This document shows positions 41,045-52,049 of a stretch of 64,000 bases of DNA, in pieces. Each line of letters begins with the position of its first letter. Position 1 is the first letter of the stretch. The stretch spans positions 6,138,001-6,202,000 of the forward strand of contig CM055823.1 of the NCBI GenBank assembly GCA_029582265.1. Reading direction: 5' to 3'. A program made the position numbers and the translations under genes. The notes under the pieces are model-generated. The model was not told the DNA's origin and made no database searches. It worked only from the letters and a program-made list of their open reading frames with translations. Source of the stretch: Zoroaster sp. YZ-2022. Taxonomy: Eukaryota > Echinodermata > Asteroidea > Forcipulatida > Zoroasteridae.

Positions 41045-41905
41045 CTAGCCTGGACTAAAATGCTTTATTGATACTAGTGATGGCACTCGGACTACTAGGT
41101 CAATACCAAATGAAATTGATATTTCCATGTACACAGAATTTAATGTTGATGTTTCGGTTTACATGCCGTTGTTTTTGATTAAACTTGAATTGTTTTCCAA
41201 ATTTAAAATAGATACCAGATGTGACCCATCTTCCTCTTCAGGGTTGCATACTCCCTCAGGGAGCTGAGAAAGATTACATGAATTATGTTGCCAAGCGCAT
41301 TGAGATATGTGAAATACGCTTCAGAAGAATGAAGTGGTACCGGTATTTATTCTAAAAAGTATGGACACATTCTCAGATATTTTTTACCAATGGCTTCCTT
41401 TAACTTCGTCCCAACTTTGCATTCCACCTTATTCATAAGTTATCCATCTTGCGTCTTATTCCCTGAATACAAGAGGTTGTGTTCCTGTACATATTCATTA
41501 CAGTAACCTGCCTAATTTGGTATGTTTGCAGGAGCAATCGCGCTTTCAAGTGTCATTGAATTTTTAAGTAAATTAATGGAAATTGTACATCCATTTATTT
41601 ATTCCTTATGCCAGGAATTAACTTTTCTTTGGAAGTATCAGATTATTGGTCCTTCTCGCTGGTGGTGCATGCGACATGTAAGCTACACAGGAAGGTTGTG
41701 AGAATTACAACATCACTTTCGTATTTATCGTGAATAAGGCAAATTGTGTTGCTTCTCGGTGTTGAATGCTTTCGAAACTTATTAATGGACAGACTTTACA
41801 TATAGGCTTCGCTCTACCAAAACTGATAGCTGATTGGTTTGTTGACTAAACAGTACACCACTTAATGGTTTCAATAGTGTTATGCTAAGGGATTGTATAA
41901 CATTT
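41045..41905. other. No gene recognised
   Basis: This is unique sequence between two repeats. No exon or motif is supported. Confidence 0.4.
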
Positions 41906-43099
41906 GTGATGTTGGCAAAACTGCTTCCATGAGTATGCTTACTTTCTTTGAATCAAGATAGGCCTATATACATTAAAGGGATGGTACAACATTGGTAATG
42001 TCGGCCAAACTGCTTCTATGAGTATGCTTACTCTCTTTGAATCAAGATATACATTAGAGGGAAGGTACGACATTGGTAATGTTGGCTAAACTGCTTCTAT
42101 GAGTATGCTTACTTTCTTTGAATCAAGATAGGCCTATATACATTAAAGGGATGGTACAACATTGGTAATGTCGGCCAAACTGCTTCTATGAGTATGCTTA
42201 CTTTCTTTGAATCAAGATAGGCCTATACATTAAAGGGATGGTACAACATTGGTAATGTCGGCCAAACTGCTTCTATGAGTATGCTTACTTTCTTTGAATC
42301 AAGATAGGCCTATACATTAAAGGGATGGTACAACATTGGTAATGTCGGCCAAACTGCTTCTATGAGTATGCTTACTCTCTTTGAATCAAGATATACATTG
42401 AAGGGAAGGTACAGCATTGGTAATGTTGGCTAAATTGCTTCTATGAGTATGCTTACTCTCTTTGAATCAAGATATACTGTACATTAGAGGGAAGGTACAA
42501 CATTGGTAATGTTGGCCAAACTGCTTATGAGTATGCATACTCTCTTTGAATCAAGATATATACATTGAAGGGAAGGTACAACATTGGTAATGTTGGCCAA
42601 ACTGCTTCTATGAGTATGCTTACTCTCTTTGAATCAAGATATACATTGAAGGGAAGGTACAGCATTGGTAATGTTGGCTAAACTGCTTCTATGAGTATGC
42701 TTACTCTCTTTGAATCAAGATATACTGTACATTAGAGGGAAGGTACAACATTGGTAATGTTGGCCAAACTGCTTCTATGAGTATGCTTACTCTCTTTGAA
42801 TCAAGATATATACATTGAAGGGAAGGTACAACATTGGTAATGTTGGCCAAACTGCTTCTATGAGTATGCTTACTCTCTTTGAATCAAGATATATACATTG
42901 AAGGGAAGGTACAACATTGGTAAAACTGCTTCTATGAGTATGCTTACTCTCTTTGAATCAAGATATACATTGAAGGGAAGGTACAGCATTGGTAATGTTG
43001 GCAAAACTGCTTCTATGAGTATGCTTACTCTCTTTGAATCAAGATATACATTAAAGGGAAGGTACAACATTGGTAATGTTGGCAAAACTGCTTCTATGT
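41906..43099 (-). repeat. 81-bp satellite array in reverse orientation, about 14 units
   Basis: Units contain CTGCTTCTATGAGTATGCTT, ACTCTCTTTGAATCAAGAT, and ACATTGAAGGGAAGGTAC. The first several have a longer AGATAGGCCTATATACATTA spacer (about 89 bp). Others have TATACTGTACATTAGAGGG. One unit near 42901 lacks the AATGTTGG segment. Subtypes cluster along the array. Confidence 0.95.
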
Positions 43100-44015
43100 G
43101 AAAATGCCCACACTGAAAAGCATTCATTTTTGAGAAAGGCCTGACGCTTGAAATCAAATTAGGACCACTTTTTCAGGGCCTAGTGTATCCAAGGACCTCC
43201 GGGTCATGATATTGGACCATTTTTACACAATGAGTGGGCCTCAAATCTTTGTTTTCCAGAAACAAAATAGGACATACAAATTATGATAAACAGCTCGGCG
43301 CAGTGAATTTCTCACTATTTAGTGAGATGCACCCCCAGTGATCCAGAAGCGGTGGTTTGCAGGACTAATAAACCATTAAGTCAGAAGCGCGTGCGAGTCG
43401 TTTACCACTGGTCATTTTGCGTTAATTAGTAGCGAGTTTATTCAGAGCGGGATGACACCGCGATAAACCGCACACGGGTCGCTTTTCCGCTGTGGTTAAA
43501 AACAATTAGCACGCTCCTGGCACGCGTAAGAAAGGATTACCTTTTGACCTGGTTTGATCTTCTGTATGGTTTGATCATGGAGGAAGAAAACAGACTCCTC
43601 CATGGTTTGATCTCCATCCATCAGTTTTGATCCAGTTTGTTTATTTTAGTTTAGAGAGTTTTACTGGTAGGAAGCAATTATGAAAGTGTAAACAGTAATT
43701 CCATAAATCTTATGGTATACCGTAAATACGTAGGCGTCCAAGGTTATATTGTATCAACCGTTAATTTCAAAGTCACAATTATATGGAACTGGTTTTTCTC
43801 AGAATCGCCCATCACAACTCAAGAGATATTATATGGTGCTATACCGCAAACCTACTCTATAAATTGGAATACAGGCCTAAAGTAGGGTCTGTTTGTTTTC
43901 CTCGCAAAAGGAAATTGGGCGGTTAGTTCCAATGAAAACTAACATTTCTAGAAATTTCCGGCAAATAAATATCTTCAACGATAACATTGTTAAAATGCAC
44001 ATGAAGATTTGTCGT
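43100..44015. other. No gene; GC-richer unique stretch
   Basis: Positions 43300-43530 are less AT-rich than their surroundings, with several CGCG/GCGTGCG motifs. They might be regulatory, but no open frame or motif set supports this. Confidence 0.4.
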
Positions 44016-44231
44016 TTAAGGGACAGTATCGTCACGACCAGAGCAAACTTTCCACAGGGCATGGAATCGGTGTCCTAGTTTAAGATGAACACAGTGACTG
44101 GAAATTACTGTCTCGTTTTTGCAGCACTACGCTAATATGACCTTATTATGTGGCTATTATTTTCAGTTAATCTTAAACTAGCACTCTGATTATGCAATAC
44201 CCTGCTGATCGTGACGATGTTTCTCCTTTAA
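44016..44231 (+). mobile_element. 'TATCGTCACGATC' MITE, complete copy
   Basis: The ends are TTAAGGGACAGTATCGTCAC and GTGACGATGTTTCTCCTTTAA. Confidence 0.85.
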
Positions 44232-44617
44232 CGTTGCACTCTATCCAACTTGAGTTTAATTTGCTATTTGAGTTGTCATGGCTTTAAAAAAATGAACCGA
44301 ATCTGACAGTTGTCAACACAAAACAGCAGTCTCATAATTATGGATAATTCTGTACCGTAAGCTGGTTTATGCCATTAAAAATACTGCTACAGTCGAAACG
44401 TTTAGGCTATGTCTATATCCTAGCCACCAAACTGAACTGTTTTAAGTCACACTACAGGTAATACGATTGGAAACATTTTTTTCTTTATTGGAACTAAGCA
44501 AATCGCATTTTCTTCAAGTACAATTTCAAAAAAGAGGCAAACTAAGTAGCAATTGGCACCCCTTATGAACCTCCTTCATAACAGAAGAGAGTTAAATACA
44601 TAATATATACTATATTT

Positions 44618-44874
44618 CGTCCCTAATTTGCCATAGTGACCAATCCCGAATTAAGTTGGCATAGTGACCAATGCGGTATTGGTCACTTTGCCAAATTACA
44701 AAAATAGCCAGTTAGAGCATTCGTCATTTGAATGCATGCTCTATCTCCAAAAACTATAAGGAATACATGCATGTGGATTAGATACAATGGTAGGTCTCTT
44801 CCTGAATGTACTAATGGGCGGGAAAACTTAAAATTGAAAAAAGTCGGATTGGTCACTATGGCAAATTAGGGACG
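44618..44874. mobile_element. MITE with 30-bp ends (CGTCCCTAATTTGCCATAG)
   Basis: The left end CGTCCCTAATTTGCCATAGT and right end ACTATGGCAAATTAGGGACG are inverted and extend through the GACCAATCC/GGATTGGTC pairs. The interior repeats GGTCACTTTGCCAAATTA. It is non-coding. The target duplication is not clear. Confidence 0.85.
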
Positions 44875-44879
44875 GTTTA

Positions 44880-45408
44880 TGAAAGCAGTCAATATAAGTC
44901 CATTATTATTATCACAATTCAAACAAACGCTTGTTATTGCTGACAGCGCGAGGCAATTTCTTTGGCAAGGTAGAGACAAAACCTCACGGTATGAACTCCT
45001 CAAAATGAGTTGTAACTAGGGCCTAATGTTGAACTTATCTTAAAGCTCCGTTGTGAGACAATTACATACGCATGATCTTAGAACAATAACTGTTTTGGTT
45101 TAATTTCTTGAAACTCATTGCGTTATTGTTTTCAAATGGCTACTTAGAACTTAACTTGGGGTCTAGTTCAATTCGGTTGTTTCTGGGTCCTGCTCACTAA
45201 CATAAACACAATTGGAAACATTTTGTCCTTATTGGAAGCAACTATTCTCAAATAAATTTCAATTGCATTTCACATCCACAAGACTCCTGCCACTAAACTG
45301 CATTTTAATCTTGAAAAACCAATGTTATATTAGTAGAACAACCAAATTTAACTGTTCTGTTATGAAGGAGGTTTATAAGGGTGTCAATTTCCACCCCTTA
45401 CGGGATCT
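44880..45408. other. No gene recognised
   Basis: TATCACAATTCAAAC...TTATTGCTGACAG at 44918-44946 resembles 62080-62122, suggesting another low-copy repeat. The rest is unique. Confidence 0.4.
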
Positions 45409-45678
45409 TTAACCCTAACCCCCTAGGTATTCTGGCTAGGAACCTTCCTGAATCCTCCAAAATCCATCAGTGCACTTTAGGAAATGTGCCCTTATCTTCA
45501 AAATGCACCATGCATTTTCGTTGATCTTTCATATTCAGCACTTATAGCCTGTACTTCTTGCCAGGTAGTAATTTTGTCCCATTTGAAGAGGTGAAAGTAC
45601 CAGTTTCCAACAGTGCTGAATCTTCCCCAAAAAGTGCCCCTTTGAGGATTTTGCAGGATTTGGGGAGGTTAGGGTTAA
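45409..45678 (+). mobile_element. CCCTAAC-ended TTAA MITE, reference single-unit copy
   Basis: TTAA lies at 45409-45412 and 45675-45678. The left end CCCTAACCCCCTAGGTATTC...CTAGGAACCTTCCTGAA is present once. The same segment is amplified at 55337-55510. Confidence 0.85.
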
Positions 45679-45948
45679 AGGCGTATGTATTATGTATTTA
45701 ACTCTGTTCTGTTATAAATGGGTTTTATAAGGAGTGCCAATTGGTACTTAGTTTGCGTCCTCTTTTGGGAAAAACTGAAATTTGATTTATTATTTCGAAA
45801 CCACGACATTGTATTTGAAAACTCGACTCATAAAACTCGACTTAATTTCGACTCATTTTCTTTATTTAAAGATATATCTCATGTTTGGCTCAAGAGACCC
45901 CCCAAAAAATAGAATTTAATAAGCGAACGAGTTTTGAAAGATAATATC

Positions 45949-46458
45949 GTTAGCCCTAACTCCCTAGGCCCATTTGCTTACACATAACCTGAATCCTCCA
46001 AAATCCTTCAGAAGTAAAGAAAGCACATGACATGTATGCACACATGTGTTTCTAATCTGTGATACATGTACATGGCCAGGGACCCTCTCTGCATGCATGG
46101 AGCAATAAACAGTGTCCAAGAGTAAACTTAAGACTTATTTGTTTTCTAATGTGTAGATTTTAGATTTTGTTTTGTTATGTTTTTGCCCGTTTTAATTTTT
46201 CCAATTCTTTTGTTATGCGCTTTGATCATGCTTTGGAAAAGCGCAATATAAATGCCTGTTATTATTATTATTATTATTATTATATCCAAGCAATCACTAC
46301 AACAAACATGGATGTACATGTACCATGGAAAGGCAAGTGTACCTAATAACCTCAATCCTCCAAAATCCTTCACTTTAGGACAGAGCATGTAGCATGTAAC
46401 CTCAATCCTTCAAAATCCTTCACTTTAGCAAAGAGGATTTTGGCGGGAAGGTTAGGAT
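45949..46458 (-). mobile_element. CCCTAACTCCCTA-ended element interrupted by a LINE tail
   Basis: This is the reverse of 31416-31985, with a single GGCCCATTTGCTTACACATA segment at its left end. It is split by the insertion at 46113-46285. Confidence 0.8.
46113..46285 (+). mobile_element. 5'-truncated LINE tail inserted in the MITE
   Basis: A short C-terminal peptide SKSKLKTYLFSNV and stop is followed by a 3' UTR (AAAAGCGCAATATAAATGCC) and an (ATT)n tail. TCCAAG occurs at both borders, consistent with a short target duplication. Confidence 0.75.
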
Positions 46459-46727
46459 GTTGGAAACTGTACAAAAGCAATATGAAACGTGCTTGATTCT
46501 GATTGGCAGCCACGCTGGCCAATCGTAAGACTGCACACGCCCTCGTGCAAGCTGAGGATTAAACAGTGACCCACCATTTTAATAATTTGATTTTTTAAAT
46601 TACTGGTACTAATCATTGAAGAATTTGTTTCGTTCAGGACGTATCTCAATTGAAATCTTATATCTTCTGTAACCCCAGAAAAATACCAATTCAACATTTT
46701 AATAATTTTTGACCGTCAAATCGGCCC

Positions 46728-47035
46728 AAACCAGGCCTGTGATTTCTCAGGATTTTTCCTGATTTCAGGATTTTTTTTCAAATCTCCCTTTGCCTCAAAA
46801 TCTTCTTGAAAGAAGAGAAGTAGCCACCAAGGAAAGAAAGAAGTAGCCACCAAGGAAAGAAAGAAGTAGCCTGTATTGTGTCCAATCCTCTAGTTTCTTG
46901 TTTGTGGGGATGTGGAGTCTGTAAATCCTCCAATAATAAACATCCAGGAGGTTCAGGGAGCTTTGTCCTCTAGACCAAAGGGAGACCCAGACCCGCTACC
47001 CATTTTAAGGATTTTTCACTTTTGTCAAATCAACC
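46728..47035 (+). repeat. 'caggatt/agaccaaaggg' repeat, single-unit copy
   Basis: This is the best unexpanded copy of the family: TTTCTCAGGATTTTTCCTGA to CACTTTTGTCAAATCA, with one GAGGTTCAGGGAGCTTTGTC unit. It contains a small duplication of AAGTAGCCACCAAGGAAAG. Confidence 0.8.
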
Positions 47036-47039
47036 CCCA

Positions 47040-47622
47040 ACAAACACGGGCTATATATCTTTAACAAACAACAAAAAAGTAAATTGTTTAAGCCTCGTGG
47101 TTAGTTGTGTCTAAGTTCGTACCGGCCCAGGCATACGTGTATTAAATTAATGCACTCTGGAATAGTGACGACATTTTGCATATCCTGGAACTTCAACATT
47201 GACCATATTTGTAAAAAGTGATAACACTTAAAAACGTCAGCGGGTTGCAGCGCATGCTCAGAACCTTTCATGGGTATGAATATTCACGAGAGTTACTTGT
47301 GAAAGCGAAAGCTCATTGGACAGAAACTGGGAAAGTGTACCGTGGCTCATTTGAATAAGTAGTCACGTCCTGTGCTTATTGTGTTTTAGTTTCCGCTTTG
47401 TGTTTTGTTACCGATTCAACGATTACTACATTTCTATTTTCAGAATAGTGCCTTTCCAGATGTTGGCCGTTCTGGAATGGCAGTCCACCAAATTAATTGA
47501 TATCAGGTTTTTGTTTACATTTTGTGCAATTTATTTTGTTTTGGTTTAGATTCAGGGGTCTTTGTTTATTACTGGATGTAAATCATAATAGAGGCAAGGT
47601 ATACGATAATAATGATGATGAT
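47040..47622. other. No gene; possible regulatory motifs
   Basis: GTGAAAGCGAAAGC and CATTGG lie near 47299-47320, and AGTTTCCGCTTTG near 47388. These resemble interferon-regulatory-factor and CCAAT sites, but no gene is seen next to them. Confidence 0.35.
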
Positions 47623-47763
47623 GGTGGTGGTGGTGGTGGTGGTGGTGGTGGTGGTGGTGGTGGTGGTGGTGGTGGTGGTGGTGGTGGTGGTGGTGGTGGT
47701 GGTGGTGGTGGTGGTGGTGGTGGTGGTGGTGGTGGTGGTGGTGGTGGTGGTGGTGGTGGTGGT
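47623..47763 (+). repeat. (GGT)47 microsatellite
   Basis: There are 47 uninterrupted GGT units, preceded by short AAT and ATG runs. Homopolymeric Gly, Val, His and Thr frames are artefacts of the repeat. Confidence 0.97.
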
Positions 47764-48117
47764 AAGTGAGACTAATTGCGGTGACACCATGTGAAATGCT
47801 CAATTGAGTAGTAATTAGTTCTGAAAAGAACTGGAGGTATAACTCGACGTTTCGATCAGTATGCTCTGATCGTCCTCAGGAGAATGCCGGACTCTGGAAA
47901 ATGCTGCTGCTTAAGTAGACTGCTGGAGGATCATCCCATGAATGGATGCTGGAGGATTAGTTCGTTGAGGCGCGCAGGCGGGAACTGTTGAGACTAGGAT
48001 CCTGAGGACGATCAGAGCACTGATCGAAACGTCGAGATGTACCTCCAGTTCTTTTCAGAACTAATTACTACTCAATTGAGCATTTCACATGGTGTCACCG
48101 CAATTACTCTTACTTAT
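47764..48117. mobile_element. Foldback with arms of about 117 bp
   Basis: The arm 47764-47880 (AAGTGAGACTAATTGCGGTG to GATCGTCCTCAGG) pairs with 48000-48117. The loop is about 120 nt. It is the same family as 37011-37227. The GGT microsatellite abuts the left arm exactly. Confidence 0.9.
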
Positions 48118-48164
48118 CCTCCTCACCATGCAAAGCTACAAGTTCTACCAATAATAATGATAAT

Positions 48165-48535
48165 AATAAGCATTTATATAGCGCCCAATCTATGAAGACA
48201 TGATCCTTGGGACTTAACAAACAAACTAAAATGTAAAAAGTCTCGAACACGTACAAAAATTTAAACATTATAAATTAACACTTTTCGACCGTAGCAGAGT
48301 ATAATGGACAATAATGTCACATGGACAATAATGTTAAAATAACCATACTCAAACACGTGACAAAAATGACACATAAACAGAACTAAAAAGAAACCATGAC
48401 CAGACATCAACCTTGGAAAAATAACAGATTAAACTCCCACAAAGTTGAGAACAAGGAAGACCAAATTGATTGTTTATATCTAACTGCTGTTCATTGATTA
48501 TATAATTTATTACGTGGGTGTGAATATCAATCAAT
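48165..48535. repeat. LINE/SINE 3'-end-like fragment
   Basis: An (AAT)n run followed by GCATTTATATAGCGCCCAAT resembles the tail regions of the LINE/SINE families here in reverse. The rest is AT-rich with no frame. Confidence 0.4.
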
Positions 48536-49120
48536 CAATCATCAGGCATTTGTCCAGTGCTGTCATTCTAGTTGCCTATTCCAAGGCGCTTGGGGAAGTG
48601 AAGAATTTTTTTTTTTTTTTTAAACGAGAATTCACAGAATTTCACGAGGAGATGAGATGTGCAACGGTGTAATTGTAAGCAGATTTGAAGAGATGTGTCT
48701 TAAGTCGGCTTTTGAAGTTCTGCATGGAGTCAAGTGTACGGAGTTGATGGGGGAGGATCATTCCATAGTTTTAGTGCACAAGAAATGACATTTCTATCAC
48801 CCGATGAAGAGTGTGTTCTTGGAACGCTTAACAACAGTTTGTTTGAGGATCTCAGATCAGGACAGAGCATGTACAGAGCATGTCTCGTATATACACTGGG
48901 GTTAAACCGTGAGGTGCTTTCCAGGTCAACAGCAGGATTTTGTAACCAATTCTTTTTTATGCGTAACCAATGTAATCCTATAAGTGTTGGGGTAATATGG
49001 TCAAATTATTTGCTCCCCCTGGAAAGAACACAATCAGCATCATTCTGTACTTGGTATTTTAGACCCACCTCGTGTATTTTCGTGTTTTGTTATCCTACTG
49101 TCATACTATCAGTGATTTAA
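48536..49120 (-). pseudogene. Decayed CR1/L2-like retrotransposon C terminus
   Basis: The minus strand reads SGDRNVISCALKLWNDPPPS and, after a one-base frameshift, LRTLDSMQNFKSRLKTHLFK then SAYNYTVAHLISS and a stop near 48650. It ends in a 3' region with CAAGCGCCTTGGAATAGGC and a (GATT)n tail at 48527-48541. Confidence 0.75.
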
Positions 49121-49368
49121 TATGCTTCATATAAACAGTTATTTAGAATAGAATAAAATCATTTTATTGGCAACCAAATAAGGTTGGATTAATTACAATG
49201 TTTAAAATCTTTTATACACACAGAAAACTAAGATGGTGGCATAATTATTCAAAGCAAAATAAAGCAATTAACCAATCAATAATTAACGACTAACGGTACA
49301 AGAGCACACCTATGTAAAAAGAAAGCCCATTAAAACATACTACATCAAACGAAACTAAAGTGTAAAAA

Positions 49369-49372
<4 letters not shown>

Positions 49373-49402
<30 letters not shown>

Positions 49403-50362
49403 TTTGACTTTTCAATACAAAACTTTATTTACAAAACAAATTGTACAAAGAATAAAAACAATGTTTAACCAAAAACAGTAGTTAACAGTATTACTGTAAT
49501 AATAATAATTAAATTCGGTATACATTGTTAACAAAGGTAATAACAAAGAAACATATGCAAATGAGAAACAATAAAACATTCAAAAATCATAAGAACAATC
49601 GAAATAAACAAAGAAAGAGTGGAAGAAAGGAGGAAAAAAGGAAAGGGCTCCTCTAAAGGGAGACTACAAGCACCATGGTGCAAGCAGACTCCCCCGAGGA
49701 TCCCTGGGGTGGGGAGCCACTGGCATTACTGGTGTGGGTCTTAAAACCCACTCCAGTGGCTCCAAAAGAGAAAGGAAAAAGGAAAGAGAGAGGACCCCAC
49801 TCATGAACAGTGGCAGAGGCCTTGTCTCCAATCAGAGAGAGAGAGAGAGAGAGAGAGACTTTTTTGACTTTTCAATGAATATCTTTATTTACAATTTCAA
49901 AAATTCAAATTACAAAGTCAAAATATACAATAAAAGAATTGTAAATAAATACAGATAATTATTAGATAATCAAGGAATATTTAACAAATTGGGAAACATA
50001 ATTACATTCTTAAGTTAACAGAAAAGGCAAATATGCCGTACTTGAAAAAAATAGTGTACAGATACAGATTTGACAAAAAAGTATTAGTATTACAGTGAAT
50101 ACTTAAACCATTGTGTGTTTGGCTCCTCAGAAAAAGGGAAAAAATCGAAGAAAAAGAGAAGAAAAAAAAGGAAAAAAGGGGTTCCAGTACGGTGGGTGCG
50201 GCAACACGTTTTTTGGCGTGTGCCGAACCCACCGTGGTTCCCCTGAGGTGGTGAAGCCACTGGCATTACTGGTGTGGGCCTTATATCCCACTCCAGTGGC
50301 TTCCAAAGAATAGAGTTAGAGCGGAGAAAAGGAAAGGAAAGAGAGAGAGAGAGAGAGAGAGA
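49373..50362. repeat. Two tandem elements bounded by (GA)n tracts
   Basis: (GA)n tracts at 49373-49400, 49833-49858 and 50340-50362 delimit two related blocks. After the first two tracts comes CTTTTTGACTTTTCAAT and ATTTACA-rich sequence. Near the end of each block is the hairpin GCCACTGG...CCAGTGGC (49714-49763 and 50253-50302). No protein is recognised. Confidence 0.7.
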
Positions 50363-50422
50363 CACACTGGATATGGAAAATCCCAACTTATCACAATAGT
50401 TCTTGCGCAATGAACCTGTGTT

Positions 50423-50612
50423 GATCAACAAGTAAAGGTCAAAAGGTCGGCCCACTCAGTTCCTTTTGTATAATGAAAGTAGCTTGCGCGTCCAATTTAA
50501 CGAATTGAAGGAAGGTACATGTTGATCAACAAGTAAAGGTCGGCCCACTCAGTTCCTTTTGTATAATGAAAGTAGCTTGCGCGTCCAATTTAACGAATTG
50601 AAGGAAGGTACA
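50423..50612 (+). repeat. Tandem duplication of about 93 bp
   Basis: TGTTGATCAACAAGTAAAGG...GAATTGAAGGAAGGTACA occurs twice. The first copy has eight extra bases (AAAAGGTC), themselves a small duplication. Confidence 0.9.
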
Positions 50613-50713
50613 GCAAAACTGTTGTACGAGCCTCTGTGCTTACTTTGATCCCAGATATACCTTGAATAATCAACCTGTGAAAGTTTCAGCTTGTTACGAA
50701 TCAGATTTGTTGC

Positions 50714-50921
50714 GTTAAAAGCACATTATCCGTCACCATCAGAGCAGATTTTCAAAAGGGCATGGAATCGGTGTCCTAATTTAAGATGAGCACAGTGATT
50801 AAAAATTACTGGCTGATTTATGCAGCAACAACGGTAATATGACCTTATCATGTGGGGTATTACGGTATTTTCAGTCACTGAGTTAATCAAAAATTTATCG
50901 TGACGATATTGCTCCCTTTAA
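50714..50921 (+). mobile_element. 'TATCGTCACGATC' MITE
   Basis: The left end is degenerate (TTAAAAGCACATTATCCGTC) and the right end TCGTGACGATATTGCTCCCTTTAA is intact. Part of the right half is deleted. Confidence 0.75.
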
Positions 50922-50924
50922 TTT

Positions 50925-51608
50925 TAACATGGAACGTATGTCAGGAAAAGTATTCTTTCCTAAACAGGAAATATTTCACTTCCCTTACAAAAGTGACAGC
51001 ACCTGAGACAATATTTTTTCTAGAGAAGATTCCAACTGATTTCATCACCAGCACGTCAAGTTAGTTACACGTTCGGCAACTTTATGTTAAAAGACCTATT
51101 GTGTTGAACATTTCACAGTTTTATCAAATATTTTTTTTTAATAAGAAAATATTATTTGCAAATCTTTACTGTGAAAACGCCATGAAAATCAACCATGCTG
51201 TTAAATTTACCTGACATATGGGCCTACATTGGTTATATCTGCAATTTCACAGTGACATATACCACCGTGAAAATGCTCTGAACAATTTGCTATTTCTGGC
51301 CATAAAAGAACAATGAAATCACAGTGAAAGCATTGTGAACTTCTCCAACCTGTGAGAAGTTCACAGCGATTTCACAGAGCTTTCACGGCAAGAAATAGCT
51401 TGGGCAGTGGTCTGTCACTGTGAAATTGCAGTTAACTACATAAAGTGGTTAAGGCAAAGTGACTTTTCATTTGTTACAGTAAAGATTGTCCTAGTGTTAC
51501 ATGAAAGGTTGTCATCGTGTAATTAGACTGGTCCCCTGTCTTGATCCTATCAAGGATACAGACAGGCTCCTGGGGTACCGTTCAAGGGATTTCATTGGAT
51601 ACATTGTG
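50925..51608. other. No gene recognised
   Basis: Positions 51115-51425 have repeated CACAGTGA/CACTGTGAAA motifs in both orientations and may be an eroded palindromic element. Confidence 0.4.
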
Positions 51609-51749
51609 CTGAAGATCTGACGTCACGCTTCGAGGCTCGCGCTCTTGCTACCATCCAAGGTCAAAGTTAAATCTCGGGGGAAAACATGGCGGCTGCGGCC
51701 AGTATCTGGTGTAATCTACGAGCCTCAAAGCGTGACGTCAGATCTTCAG
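51609..51749. repeat. Palindrome with CRE sites in both arms and a YY1-like core
   Basis: CTGAAGATCTGACGTCACGC at the left pairs with GCGTGACGTCAGATCTTCAG at the right, 31 bp with one mismatch region. The middle contains CCAAGGTCAAAG and AAAACATGGCGGCTGCGGCC. A 41-codon frame starts at the ATG (51686), but nothing else supports a gene. Confidence 0.8.
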
Positions 51750-51789
51750 GCTATAGTGTAATAAGCCTTGTGCATGTAACCTTTTACAT

Positions 51790-52049
51790 ACACTGTAAAA
51801 ATTGCCTGTAAAAATTACAGTAAGTTGCCAGTAACTTACTGTAAAATTTTACATTAATAACTGTAAATAAATTACTGTAAAAATTACAGTAAGTTACTGG
51901 CAGCTGGTTGCCAGTAACTTACAGTAAATTTTACATTAATAACTGTAAATAAATTACTGTAAAAATACAGTAAGTTACTGGCAACCGGCTGCCAGTAACT
52001 TACTGTAATTTTTACAGGCAATTTTTTACAGGCAATTTTTTACAGTGTA
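51790..52049. mobile_element. MITE with ACACTGTAAAAA ends
   Basis: The ends ACACTGTAAAAATTGCCTGT and ACAGGCAATTTTTTACAGTG are inverted. The interior consists of repeated TTACTGTAAAAATTACAGTA and AGTTACTGGCA palindromes. Confidence 0.85.

Noticed and set aside
47497..47803. Poly-Gly, poly-Val, poly-His and poly-Thr frames
   Set aside because: These are translations of the (GGT)47 microsatellite in different phases.
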